From contig CM041292.1 in assembly GCA_023052935.1 (NCBI GenBank), forward strand, positions 109,293,147 to 109,357,146: a stretch of 64,000 bases of DNA, in the 5' to 3' direction. The notes under the pieces are model-generated. The model had not been told where the DNA came from. It worked only from the letters and a program-made list of their open reading frames with translations, and did not search any database. The position numbers were made by a program, and so were the translations under genes. How positions within the stretch are numbered: position 1 is the stretch's first letter; every line of letters starts with the position of its first letter. Positions 1 through 9,505 of the stretch are shown in pieces. The stretch is from Piezodorus guildinii (lineage: Eukaryota; Arthropoda; Insecta; Hemiptera; Pentatomidae).

Positions 1-371
1 GGGCGACAACACACTCGCTCGCAGCCTCAACCCGAACGTTAAATGTGAGTCGCCGAATTTCTTATACTTGTTTAGGTTTCGTTATGGGTTTATTAAGATT
101 ACTAACTTTGTAAAACATATATATTGAGGAAAACAAAATACAAAAGAACAAATAAAATTAACTTATAAACGTGAGTGTACTGTACTTAAAGTCACGAGGA
201 CGATTGCGGGCGACGATGGCGAGCGACGAAGGGTAGTAGCGACTGCGAAGCGACCTTTCTCTCTTGGCACCCAGAGCACTCTCCCTCCCGAGCGGTCACT
301 ATTACTTAATCCCTTTTAGGTAAATAGTGCCCCCCTCTTGCGTCTGAACTTAATATTTACTAAATATATAC

Positions 372-436
<65 letters not shown>

Positions 437-470
437 TATAAACTAAATCAGTATTTCTCAATTCTTAACA
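1..470 (-). repeat. BEL/Pao 3' LTR, cut by window start
   Basis: This matches 6484-6900 nearly base for base. It carries 25 bases at about 258-282 that the other LTR lacks, and a longer (TA)n tract at 385-428. The end at 461-470 (ATTCTTAACA on plus, hence TGTTAAGAAT on minus) is the LTR start in element orientation. Confidence 0.95.
385..428. repeat. (TA)n microsatellite inside the LTR
   Basis: Alternating TA run of about 44 bases. The same position in the other LTR (6841-6858) is about 28 bases shorter, so the tract has changed length since insertion or during assembly. Confidence 0.95.
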
Positions 471-482
471 TGCCGCCCACCA
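471..482 (-). other. candidate polypurine tract of the BEL element
   Basis: On the minus strand the bases TGGTGGGCGGCA abut the 3' LTR start (TGTTAAG). This is the place where an LTR element primes plus-strand synthesis. The assignment rests on position and purine content only. Confidence 0.6.
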
Positions 483-511
483 ATTTTATAACATAAAATT
501 TAAATTTTGAA

Positions 512-3500
512 TTAGGAGTGATCATGATCCTCTGCAAGTAATGGTACAATGAGTGAAACTGGGCGCACTATCTCTCCAGCAGGCGTTCGTAATCTGACTA
601 CTCTTGTGACACCGTCCCCTCCTGGAATTACTTCAGTAACACGTCCTCTTGGCCAATATTGAGGCGCTACATTCGGGTCATGGAGCAACACTAGTGTTCC
701 TGTCTTAGGACCATCTTTTTCGGATGTCCACTTAACCCGTTGTTGCAAATGATGCAGGTAATCTTTGCGCCATCTCCTCCAAATGTCTTGTACACACTGC
801 CGAAGAAACTGCCAGCGCGATAATCTATTACTTGGTATGTCCATAAAATTATACTCCGGAGGTGAAACCATTGGTGCGCCAACCAAGAAATGCCCAGGAG
901 TCAATACTTCGAAGTCCTCAGGCTCTGCTGATAGCGGATAGAGGGGTCTAGAGTTCAGCAAAGCTTCAATACGTGCGGTTAGCGTAGAAAATTCTTCAAA
1001 CGTAAAGGGTTTTGAAGTGAGAACTTTACGAAGATGGTATTTAAAAGATTTTACTCCAGCTTCCCACAGACCTCCAAAATTAGGCGAGTGAGGAGGAATG
1101 AAGGACCAGGTTATGTGTTTATTCTTCAAATGTTCCTCAATCTTCTCCTGCGTCTCCACCTTTCTCCACCATTCGTCCAACTCCTTTAAGTGATTTGAGG
1201 CTCCAAGAAAATTCCGTCCGTTGTCAGAAAAAATGCAGCTTGGAAGCCCTCGTCTTGCGATGAAGCGATCTAATGAAGTGAGGAATGCCTCGGTGGACAT
1301 TTCTGAAACCACTTCCAAATGAACCGCTTTGGTTCCGAAGCATATATACAGACAAACATAGCATTTAGCCAGATCATATTTCCGTCGAGCTGCAGTCCTG
1401 ATAGAAAACGGTCCAGCAAAATCAACTCCCGTATTCAGAAAGGCTCGCCCCTGTGTGAAGCGTGAAGAAGGTAAATTTCCCATAACTGGCTGGTATGGTT
1501 TTGTGTTGAATCGTCGACATCGAAGACATTTATGGATGCGGGTTTTGATGGCTCTGCGTGCCGACAATATCCAATATTGGCCCCGTAACAGCGAAAGAAG
1601 AAGCTGGGGACCAGCATGCATATAACTCAGATGCCAGTGGTCAATGAGTAGGTTAGTGAAGTGGGCCCTTTGAGGCAACAGTACTTGGTGTTTTTGCTGG
1701 TAGGATAACGGACTGTTTACCAATCTGCCGCCCACCCTAACGATTCCAAATGAATCCAGGAAAGAGTTCAATGATCTCACATTTTGATCCTTCACATTCT
1801 TCCAAGGGTAATCTTTCTTAAAATAGTAATTTTGCGTTGCTCTGATGATTACCTGGATAGACTGGTTTCTCTCCGCCAGCGTAATGGCATTTTTTCTCCT
1901 TTTGTCGGGTTCAAGTCTAGTATTAGCAATGAAACGCAACACGTATGCAAATATATTTGTTACCTTAGCGAATGTAGAGAATTTTTGTATTGCACTTAAT
2001 ACTAATGGCAACTCCTCTGAGGCTGCTAATAGAGTTACCTCTTTCAATTCTGGAATCTGTCCTACCTTGTTCGATGGTAAGCTTTCAGAAATTGGCCAAT
2101 CTTCAGGGGGTTGAAGTAACCATTCAGGTCCCTCCCACCAGGATTTCCGGTCCACCAACTCTTGAGGTTCAATACCCCGTGACGCAATATCCGTTATATT
2201 CTTTGCGGAATCAATATGGAACCATTGACCGGGCGTGGAATCTTCTAGAATATTTACAACACGGTTTGCCACGAATGTCTTCAGTTTGTGCGGTGGAATT
2301 CTGAGCCATGATAGAGTTATTGTAGAGTCAGACAATAAAACCGTGGATGTAATACTGAGAGGCTCCAGAAACCCTCTCAACATTTTCAAGCACCGAAAGA
2401 TAAGAAGAACTGCCGAGCAGAGCTCCAATCTTGGCACTGTCATCGTCTTCACGGGAGCAAGCCGTGTTTTAGAAAACAGAAGTCTTGAAGTGACCTCCAT
2501 CTTATTCCTTTGATGTGCTTCACAGCGGAGATAAATAACTGCTGCATAGCCCAACGAGGATGCATCTGCGAATCCAATAACCATAATCTTGCAGAATTTC
2601 GAAGGTAGTAGATATCGCGGGATTCTTAGCGACTGAAGATCCGAGAGATGTATTACGAATTTCTTCCATTCCTTAGCCAGAGAAGTTGGTATAGGAGTAT
2701 CCCACTCCAGCTTTCTATTCCAGAGCGCTTGCATTATGGTTTTGGCCTTAAACACAACTGGCGATAGATATCCTAAAGGGTCATAAATTCTTGCTATCAC
2801 AGACATAATTTTGCGTTTAGTGGTTATCAATTGAGGGGTATTTACTTTGTACGATAGGCAATCTTCGTGAGTATTCCATTGCATGCCTAGCACCTTGATA
2901 GAAGAGTCTTCTCCTGTTTCCAATGTAACTGATGAATTTTCTGAAATGTTAGATACTTCATCTAGTAAGGATGGACAGTTAGTTGCCCACTTACCCAACT
3001 CGAAGCCACCCCTTCTGAGAAGAGAAATCAGCTCTATTTGTAGTCGGTGGACTTCTTCATAGTCATCAGACCCAGCTAAGATATCGTCCACGTACCTGTT
3101 TTTAGAGAGGGCGTTGCAGGCGAGTGGAAATTCTTGCCCCTCATCTTTTATCAGTTGACTTAATACACGCATTGCAATAAAGGGAGAACAAGATAAACCA
3201 AATGGGAGGCGATTGAATCGGAATTCCTGAAGAGCTTCACCACTTTCGAATCTATAAACAAAATGCAAATAACTCTGATCTTCTGGGTGGATTAATATTT
3301 GCAAGAACATCTGTGGAATGTCAGCTGTGAAAACAAACCTATGTAGACGAAAATTCAATAAGACTTGGCGAATATCCGCCTGCAGTTTAGGTCCTGTCAG
3401 GAGTTGATCATTAAGTGATCCCTTGTCAGTTTTTGATGATGCATCGAAAACAAGCCTTAATTTGTTGGAGGAATCGTTTTTGAAAACTCCATGATGAGGG

Positions 3501-5776
3501 AGAAAATATTTACCCTTTGTAATAGACATGCTTATAATTCCTTCATCTAAATAGTCTTGAAGAATTTTGGAATATTGAAACTTTCTTGCTGGTGACCTAT
3601 CTAATTTTAATTCTAATTGCCTAAAATGAGAAGTAGCAATATGACGTGATTCTCCCAGTTCAATTAATTTTTGTTTGAAGGGTAAGCGAACAATGTATCG
3701 ACCCTCTTCATTCCTACTATGAGTTGCCACAAAATGTTCTTCGCATTCTGTATCTGCAGGATCAACATGAACTGACTGGTTGACTTCCTCTATCTCCCAA
3801 AATTTTGTAATAGTATCATGTAAGAACTCATCAGTGTCAACGTCTGGCTTATTTTCTGTAAGTAAGGTCAGCGTTGTTGTTGAGGTTCTGCCAACGGGTC
3901 CGATAATCACTAAGCCAAAGATAGTCATTAAACCATTTGGAAACCCTGGAGATGTGAGAACGGTTTCACCTGTAAAGATTTGACAGAACAGGTCAGCTCC
4001 CAGTAAGAAATCAATTGGGCCTGGTTTGAGAAAATTTGGGTCAGCCAGATTGTAATCGTCGAAAATCTGTTTAATATTTTGTGGTAAGCAACGTAGAGGT
4101 AATCTGTCAGTAATGTTCTTTATTAAAACTGCTGATGTCTGGAACTGTGGTTGTTCTTGGTTATTCGGAACTATGATACATTTAGCTTGATGTTTCCCAC
4201 CTGGTACAGGATGGTCAGCAAATCCACTGATACGGTTAGGATTTTCAGTCAAGCTTAATCCTAAGCGTCGGGCACACTCTATTGTTATAAATGATCTCTG
4301 GGATCCGCTATCAATCACCAACCTTATAGGATGTAAATTACCCTGACAATCGATAATTCGGGCACATGCGGTTCCTAACAGGATATTCATATCACCATCT
4401 TCGGAAGAAGCAAGGACCGCGTCTTTTGAGACAGTAGTTGTTGCTGCAAGATCAGAAGAACCCACCGATCTAATCTGACTATTAGGTGAACTACGATTGA
4501 TTGATGTCTGTCTGGTAACTTTTTTTTCCGAATTTTGAGCGCGAACGTTGATTGCAGCGTTGTGTAATAAAGTATGATGTTTCCTACCACAAGATCGACA
4601 GGAATTGCGGGAGGGGCAGCCTTTTGCAGGGTGACCCGAAGACAGACAGTTAAAGCATCTATTAAGTTTCTTGACCTCTTCATACCTTTGTGGTTGACTT
4701 AAAGTCCTGAATCGAGGGCATTCATAAATGCGATGGTTCTCTTGACATTTAAAACATTTCAGAGAAGAATTATCGTCGCTAGTAGAGATTAAGACGCGTC
4801 TTGGTTCAATGAAGTACTTAGATTTTGGTTGCGGGACTATTGATTCTACTGAGCGGTTAGAAGTTAAGGTTTTGGTTTGTAATTTTATGCAAATTTCTTG
4901 AATAAAGTTCTGAAAATTATGAAGGGTGGGTAATGTGTTCGAAGAAGAGTATTTTGTTTCAAACTGGTCGCGGGAATTTTCATCTAATAATGTTAAACAG
5001 TATGTCAGCAGAATAAACCCTGCGGGATCCTCTAATTTCAAGTTCTGAAATGAAATAATGTTTTCTATAACAACATTTGAGAAGGTTTCCAATGAGGCCA
5101 AATTTTGATTTTTAAGGGTTCGAAATTGAAATATTTTCATAAGAAAGGTTGTGGCTTGTGTTCTCTTGTTTTCGTATCGTTTAGAAAGCGTTTCCCAAGC
5201 ATGCAGGTACTCAGCGTCAGACATCGGAATGGAAGCTATTATCTGAGCGGCGGCCCCCTTTAATGCCGGCTTTAAATAATGAAATTTTTGTACATTAGGT
5301 AAATCATTGTTATGATGAATTAGCGAAAGATAAGTGTCCTTAAATGGCCCCCAATCTGAAATATTACCGTCGAAACTGGGCAAGTTTATAGGAGGTAGTC
5401 GTAGAATGGGCATACTATTGATTGAATTATTCTTCATAGAGATTTGATCTTCGTGTTCATTGTAGGACAAAGCTTCGTAGTAGGCTTCTCGAGCCTCATG
5501 TTTCATTTTTATACATAGCGAAGTATCATAACCCTCTATTCGTGTAGCGAGCGATTTTATTTCTCGAAATATTTGAGAAAACTTCTCAAAGGTACCATCT
5601 ATACGCGATAAGCGTGCCTTAAATAATGCCCTCTTAGATGTATCTGTGATGGAAATAAAACCTAGATTATTAGTGTTTTTAATGTCCTCATATAAATCAC
5701 TAAATTCGTCCATTAAAAATTGTAACTTAAGTTCATCACTTTCTAAATTAGAACCTTTATCAGCTTTGGGCGGCAT
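512..5776 (-). CDS. BEL/Pao gag-pol polyprotein
   Basis: One uninterrupted frame of 1754 residues from the ATG at 5776. An upstream in-frame TTG exists, but the ATG gives the start MPPKADKG. Seen in order: a gag-like region (about 1-330); zinc knuckles CX2CX3HX4C at 341-353 and CX2CX4HX4C at 374-387, plus a further Cys/His-rich stretch to about 405; an aspartic protease with DSGS at about 489; Pao-type reverse transcriptase with YVDD at about 895-898; RNase H with acidic residues near D1071, E1118 and D1150; an integrase with an HHCC zinc site (H1380, H1387, C1417, C1420) and a DDE triad near D1452, D1518 and E1572; and a C-terminal DUF5641-like tail. All expected catalytic residues are present, so the protein could be functional. 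It would act in cytoplasmic particles and, through integrase, in the nucleus. BEL elements carry no separate gag stop, which fits the single frame. Confidence 0.95.
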   Translation of the reverse strand: MPPKADKGSNLESDELKLQFLMDEFSDLYEDIKNTNNLGFISITDTSKRALFKARLSRIDGTFEKFSQIFREIKSLATRIEGYDTSLCIKMKHEAREAYYEALSYNEHEDQISMKNNSINSMPILRLPPINLPSFDGNISDWGPFKDTYLSLIHHNNDLPNVQKFHYLKPALKGAAAQIIASIPMSDAEYLHAWETLSKRYENKRTQATTFLMKIFQFRTLKNQNLASLETFSNVVIENIISFQNLKLEDPAGFILLTYCLTLLDENSRDQFETKYSSSNTLPTLHNFQNFIQEICIKLQTKTLTSNRSVESIVPQPKSKYFIEPRRVLISTSDDNSSLKCFKCQENHRIYECPRFRTLSQPQRYEEVKKLNRCFNCLSSGHPAKGCPSRNSCRSCGRKHHTLLHNAAINVRAQNSEKKVTRQTSINRSSPNSQIRSVGSSDLAATTTVSKDAVLASSEDGDMNILLGTACARIIDCQGNLHPIRLVIDSGSQRSFITIECARRLGLSLTENPNRISGFADHPVPGGKHQAKCIIVPNNQEQPQFQTSAVLIKNITDRLPLRCLPQNIKQIFDDYNLADPNFLKPGPIDFLLGADLFCQIFTGETVLTSPGFPNGLMTIFGLVIIGPVGRTSTTTLTLLTENKPDVDTDEFLHDTITKFWEIEEVNQSVHVDPADTECEEHFVATHSRNEEGRYIVRLPFKQKLIELGESRHIATSHFRQLELKLDRSPARKFQYSKILQDYLDEGIISMSITKGKYFLPHHGVFKNDSSNKLRLVFDASSKTDKGSLNDQLLTGPKLQADIRQVLLNFRLHRFVFTADIPQMFLQILIHPEDQSYLHFVYRFESGEALQEFRFNRLPFGLSCSPFIAMRVLSQLIKDEGQEFPLACNALSKNRYVDDILAGSDDYEEVHRLQIELISLLRRGGFELGKWATNCPSLLDEVSNISENSSVTLETGEDSSIKVLGMQWNTHEDCLSYKVNTPQLITTKRKIMSVIARIYDPLGYLSPVVFKAKTIMQALWNRKLEWDTPIPTSLAKEWKKFVIHLSDLQSLRIPRYLLPSKFCKIMVIGFADASSLGYAAVIYLRCEAHQRNKMEVTSRLLFSKTRLAPVKTMTVPRLELCSAVLLIFRCLKMLRGFLEPLSITSTVLLSDSTITLSWLRIPPHKLKTFVANRVVNILEDSTPGQWFHIDSAKNITDIASRGIEPQELVDRKSWWEGPEWLLQPPEDWPISESLPSNKVGQIPELKEVTLLAASEELPLVLSAIQKFSTFAKVTNIFAYVLRFIANTRLEPDKRRKNAITLAERNQSIQVIIRATQNYYFKKDYPWKNVKDQNVRSLNSFLDSFGIVRVGGRLVNSPLSYQQKHQVLLPQRAHFTNLLIDHWHLSYMHAGPQLLLSLLRGQYWILSARRAIKTRIHKCLRCRRFNTKPYQPVMGNLPSSRFTQGRAFLNTGVDFAGPFSIRTAARRKYDLAKCYVCLYICFGTKAVHLEVVSEMSTEAFLTSLDRFIARRGLPSCIFSDNGRNFLGASNHLKELDEWWRKVETQEKIEEHLKNKHITWSFIPPHSPNFGGLWEAGVKSFKYHLRKVLTSKPFTFEEFSTLTARIEALLNSRPLYPLSAEPEDFEVLTPGHFLVGAPMVSPPEYNFMDIPSNRLSRWQFLRQCVQDIWRRWRKDYLHHLQQRVKWTSEKDGPKTGTLVLLHDPNVAPQYWPRGRVTEVIPGGDGVTRVVRLRTPAGEIVRPVSLIVPLLAEDHDHS

Positions 5777-6471
5777 ATTAGATAACAATAATTTTGACGG
5801 AAATAACTAACTTAAATCAAAGAAAATATTAAAATATAAATAATTTTCTCAAATTAATTGCAAACTAATTATAATAAAGCTTTGGTGTGGTGTAGTTAAA
5901 TAATAATCAATCAAATATTCAATGGAGATGAAAATAAAAAATGACCTACAAAATATTATAAAATTAAAATGAATAATGCGTAGTGAATAATTAAATTAAT
6001 ATGCATTAAAGTAATAACTTTAATAGTATTAAAGAAATAAACATATACTTTATAATACACAGTGAGTTAATAAAGAAAATAAATATGTACAAAGTGCACT
6101 ACGTAATATTAGCAAAATTAAGATTTGCAATAATCAAATAAATCATTGAAAAAACAAACATATATATAAAGATTTAAAACAAAATGAAAAACATATATAT
6201 ACAAAGAATTAAAAATAGAATGAAAGCATGTATGCACAAAGATTTGAAATAAAATGAAAATAGTTCTCTCTACTATATTATACACAAATAAAATTTATAA
6301 AATAAAAGGATGCTAAAGATTAAGAAACAAATTAACTGATAAAACAAATGCGAATAAAATAATGCGAAAGCGTAACCTATTAAATCAATTTAATTTCAAA
6401 GCGATAGTCACCAAAACGAAACCTAAACAAATCGAGAAAATTCGGCAATCTCGCCGGTGCCTCCAAATTTA
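5777..6471 (-). other. BEL 5' leader
   Basis: AT-rich, stop-filled DNA between the 5' LTR and the polyprotein start. It should hold the RNA packaging signal and contains the primer-binding site at its LTR end. I see no other gene. Confidence 0.7.
6448..6465 (-). other. candidate primer-binding site
   Basis: On the minus strand TGGAGGCACCGGCGAGAT begins six bases after the 5' LTR end. The leading TGG would pair with a tRNA CCA tail. I could not assign the tRNA with confidence. Confidence 0.65.
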
Positions 6472-6900
6472 TGTTGGGGAGAGGGGCGACAACACACTCG
6501 CTCGCAGCCTCAACCCGAACGTTAAATGTGAGTCGCCGAATTTCTTATACTTGTTTAGGTTTCGTTATGGGTTTATTAAGATTACTAACTTTGTAAAACA
6601 TATATATTGAGGAAAACAAAATACAAAAGAACAAATAAAATTAACTTATAAACGTGAGTGTACTGTACTTAAAGTCACGAGGACGATTGCGGGCGACGAT
6701 GGCGAGCGACGAAGGGTAGTAGCGACTGCGAAGCGACCTTTCTCTCTTGGCACCCACTATCACTTAATCCCTTTTAGGTAAATAGTGCCCCCCTCTTGCG
6801 TCTGAACTTAATATTTACTAAATATATACAAACATACATACATATATATATATATATACACATATATATAAACTAAATCAGTATTTCTCAATTCTTAACA
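6472..6900 (-). repeat. BEL/Pao 5' LTR
   Basis: 429 bases. In element orientation it starts TGTTAAGAAT at 6900 and ends CCCCAACA at 6472. It is the partner of the LTR at 1-470. It should supply the promoter and polyadenylation signal, though I could not single out either. Confidence 0.95.
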
Positions 6901-7005
6901 GATCCCTATCCTAATAAAACCTGGATAGGCAAAATTTAGGACTCCCACTGTAGCATCGTCCGATTAGCCACAGTATCATAAAGTGACGTTACATAAATTA
7001 ACAAA
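6901..7005 (+). repeat. SINE-1 3' part, interrupted by the BEL element
   Basis: It reads like the 3' half of the SINE at 12346-12603 and the one at 40130: the CTATCCTAATAAAA stretch, then ACTCCCACTGTAGCATCG, then GTCCGATTAGCCA and CATAAAGTGACGTTA. The tRNA-like head is missing and should lie left of the window, beyond the BEL element. Confidence 0.85.
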
Positions 7006-9294
7006 AAAACTGATTAAAAATTTAATATATTTATATTATTTAATCTAAATAATATCTTTCCAACGAAAATTAATACACGTTTTATTAAATGAACTTTAAA
7101 TTTTTTTAACCTGAAGTATATTTAATAGTTTTCAATTTATATTAAGAGTCGAGGTATGTGAAAGTCGTTTGTTCCCCGCACCACATTTTTTTATATTTTT
7201 ATTTACCTTTCCTATTTTATTTTTTAATCTTGAGATTTAAAAGTTTAATTGTCATTTTAACTATTTACTTTTATTGATAATATATGATTTAAGTACCGTG
7301 AAAATACTGCGCAATTAAATGTCATACTTGAAAACAGTTCAGATAGCAGAAGTAAATTTGTTATATGAATTATAATTATATTGATTAATGCTTCTTTCAT
7401 ATTCGCTAGGCTTTTAAAAATTAACCTTTAGTAAATAAAAAAAATGTATTTTTCTAGTATTCAGGCACTTATCAATTACCTTTAGAAACGATAATGAAGG
7501 AAAGAGCATATATAAACATATGTGATATACATTTTTAGAATATATTATAAAAGTTTATATTCCTCGATTTTTGTTTTCGGAAAAGACCATGCAAGGAAAG
7601 CAAAAAAAAAACAACAAAAAAAACAAAAACCAAACTACATCTAATGAATTTTCAATCCCTACATGAATACTCAATTCCAGATATAATTGGATTAAAATCG
7701 AATTGATATTCAAAACATTTTCTTGCAGTAAAGTTATTATTCCACAGAATTATTACATAATTTTTATTTTCTTTAATCTTTGACCTTTACTGCTCTAATA
7801 ATTGGCTTACCACTCCAGACATTTCGTGCTGGGCATTAAACAGGCACCTGAGGCGTCAAATGCGGATTTTGTTGAATGATCAGTTAATAAAAAGAAATAT
7901 ATTAACAGAATTATGTTACTATTTAAAGATTCACCATAACAGTAGTGCTGATTTTTATAAAACCAAAATTGATATAAGAAGTAAAAAAAAAATAAATAAA
8001 TAAAAATGGATGTCTACTGATTTCCTAGTACTATCAATAACAATATATACAATAACAATCTGTAAGCATTAAATCATCCAAAAACTAAGTGATTTCGCTT
8101 TGATAACCCTGTTAATATCTTAAACAGACATTTATATATTAAAATTAGTACAAAAGGAAAAAATGTTTCTGTATAAAAATTTAAATTATGATAATGACAC
8201 ATTACCTGTATGATACCAAAATAATTTATAGTGAGATTAATTGGTATTTAAAGTTAGTTTTGAACTTAGTTGAAATGACATTGGGATATGCTTGCTTTGT
8301 AATATATTAAAAACCGATAATAATTTTCATTTCCTAGTAACATGTCCGATTTTGTCAGACATTAAAAGAAGTTGTTATTGGAAAGAATCATCTTAAATTT
8401 GAAGAAGTAATAAACTATCTTATTATTTAAAACTGGTTAGCTGTGTATATAGACTTATAAAAATTGTCTAGTACATAATATTAAATGTTTTATGTTATAT
8501 GATTTTTTTGTTTCTGGTAGTTATTTCAGAACTAGTGAGTGACCAATGTATATGACCGTTATTATAATTAATATATTACAAATTATATATAATGAGGGTC
8601 TGAAAGACTATGGTTCTGTTAATTTTTTTTAATATATTATAATATTTTTTATAGTAGTAATATGCTAAAATAAATTTTAAAAAACACACACACAGTCATA
8701 TATATATCTACATCCTTCTTTTTATTTATAAGTATCCATTTTTAAAGTCACGGGAATAACTTGTAAGTTATTACCTCGAGATCAATTTTCATCACTTCTA
8801 CAGGCTTTTCGAAACCTCCTAATTCTTCTTCATTGACATGGCTCTTGTCTTTCAAAGTAAAGCATCGTCCTTCTTCTATTCATTTCGATTTATATCCCTT
8901 CACGCGTTTCATTTGGCTAATCCTCGTACTCAGATTTCCAATACATCACTGAACGTAATTTAGCTTGCGAAAGGGTCTTTTATAGTCTAATTTTATATGA
9001 ATTTTAAATATGGAAATAAGAAAGAGTATGAAAGACTTAATGTTCTTATAAAAATGAAGACTACCGAAGTAAAATAGCGTTTTTTTTTTGTTTTTTTTTT
9101 TTTAAACATATTTAAGAATATGTCATTCATGATTAGTAAATTAATTAGATTAGATATTCAATTTAATATTTTATTATGTTAACTATCATTAGGATATATT
9201 AAATACTACATAGTAATAGGAAGTTTTGTTACTGTAAATTGTTTCGAATATCCATTTTCAGCAGATTCACAATTTACACTCACGTTTCCCGATC
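7006..9294. other. AT-rich non-coding DNA
   Basis: No supported gene. At about 7010-7190 the minus strand matches the dispersed repeat found at 63645 and 30790, sharing the string ACTTTCAC followed by TACC. The rest is low-complexity AT-rich DNA with short A and T runs. Confidence 0.7.
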
Positions 9295-9505
9295 CATTTT
9301 ATAGTGTAGGGTCATCACACCCTAAGCCTAATTCTGGGACTGGCCACCATTTGGCTGACGGGTCTCACATACCCGGTGGGAGAGGCTGTGAGTGAATCCT
9401 CATTTAATTACATCCTTATAAAAGTCCCGCCGGGACTGGGATTCGAACTCACAACCTTTAGCATGAGAGACTAGCCCGCTAGCCACTTAGCCACGGGCTC
9501 CCCCA
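9295..9505 (-). repeat. tRNA-derived SINE (family 2)
   Basis: On the minus strand the head reads like a tRNA: an A-box-like TGGCTAAGTGGCTAGCGG and a B-box-like GAGTTCGAATCC about 40 bases later. The body that follows (CCCACCGGGTATGTGAG and so on) is not tRNA-like. Such internal RNA polymerase III promoters are the mark of SINEs. The GC content is clearly higher than the flanks. Confidence 0.85.

Larger units (their letters stand above)
1..6900 (-). mobile_element. BEL/Pao LTR retrotransposon, apparently intact
   Basis: The whole element lies on the minus strand. Its 5' LTR is at 6472-6900, followed by a primer-binding site, a leader of about 690 bp, one gag-pol frame, a short purine-rich tract and the 3' LTR at 1-470, whose first 12 bases (plus-strand view) fall outside the window. 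The LTRs have TG...CA ends. Apart from one 25-base indel, one base change and a length difference in a (TA)n tract, the two LTRs read the same, which indicates a recent insertion. The protein domain order of gag, zinc knuckles, aspartic protease, RT, RNase H and integrase is typical of BEL/Pao. No envelope frame is present. The flank at 6901 is SINE sequence, so the element landed inside a SINE. Confidence 0.95.

Noticed and set aside
6362..6610. 82-codon frame upstream of the BEL element
   Set aside because: It spans the primer-binding site and the LTR on the strand opposite to the element; a chance frame.
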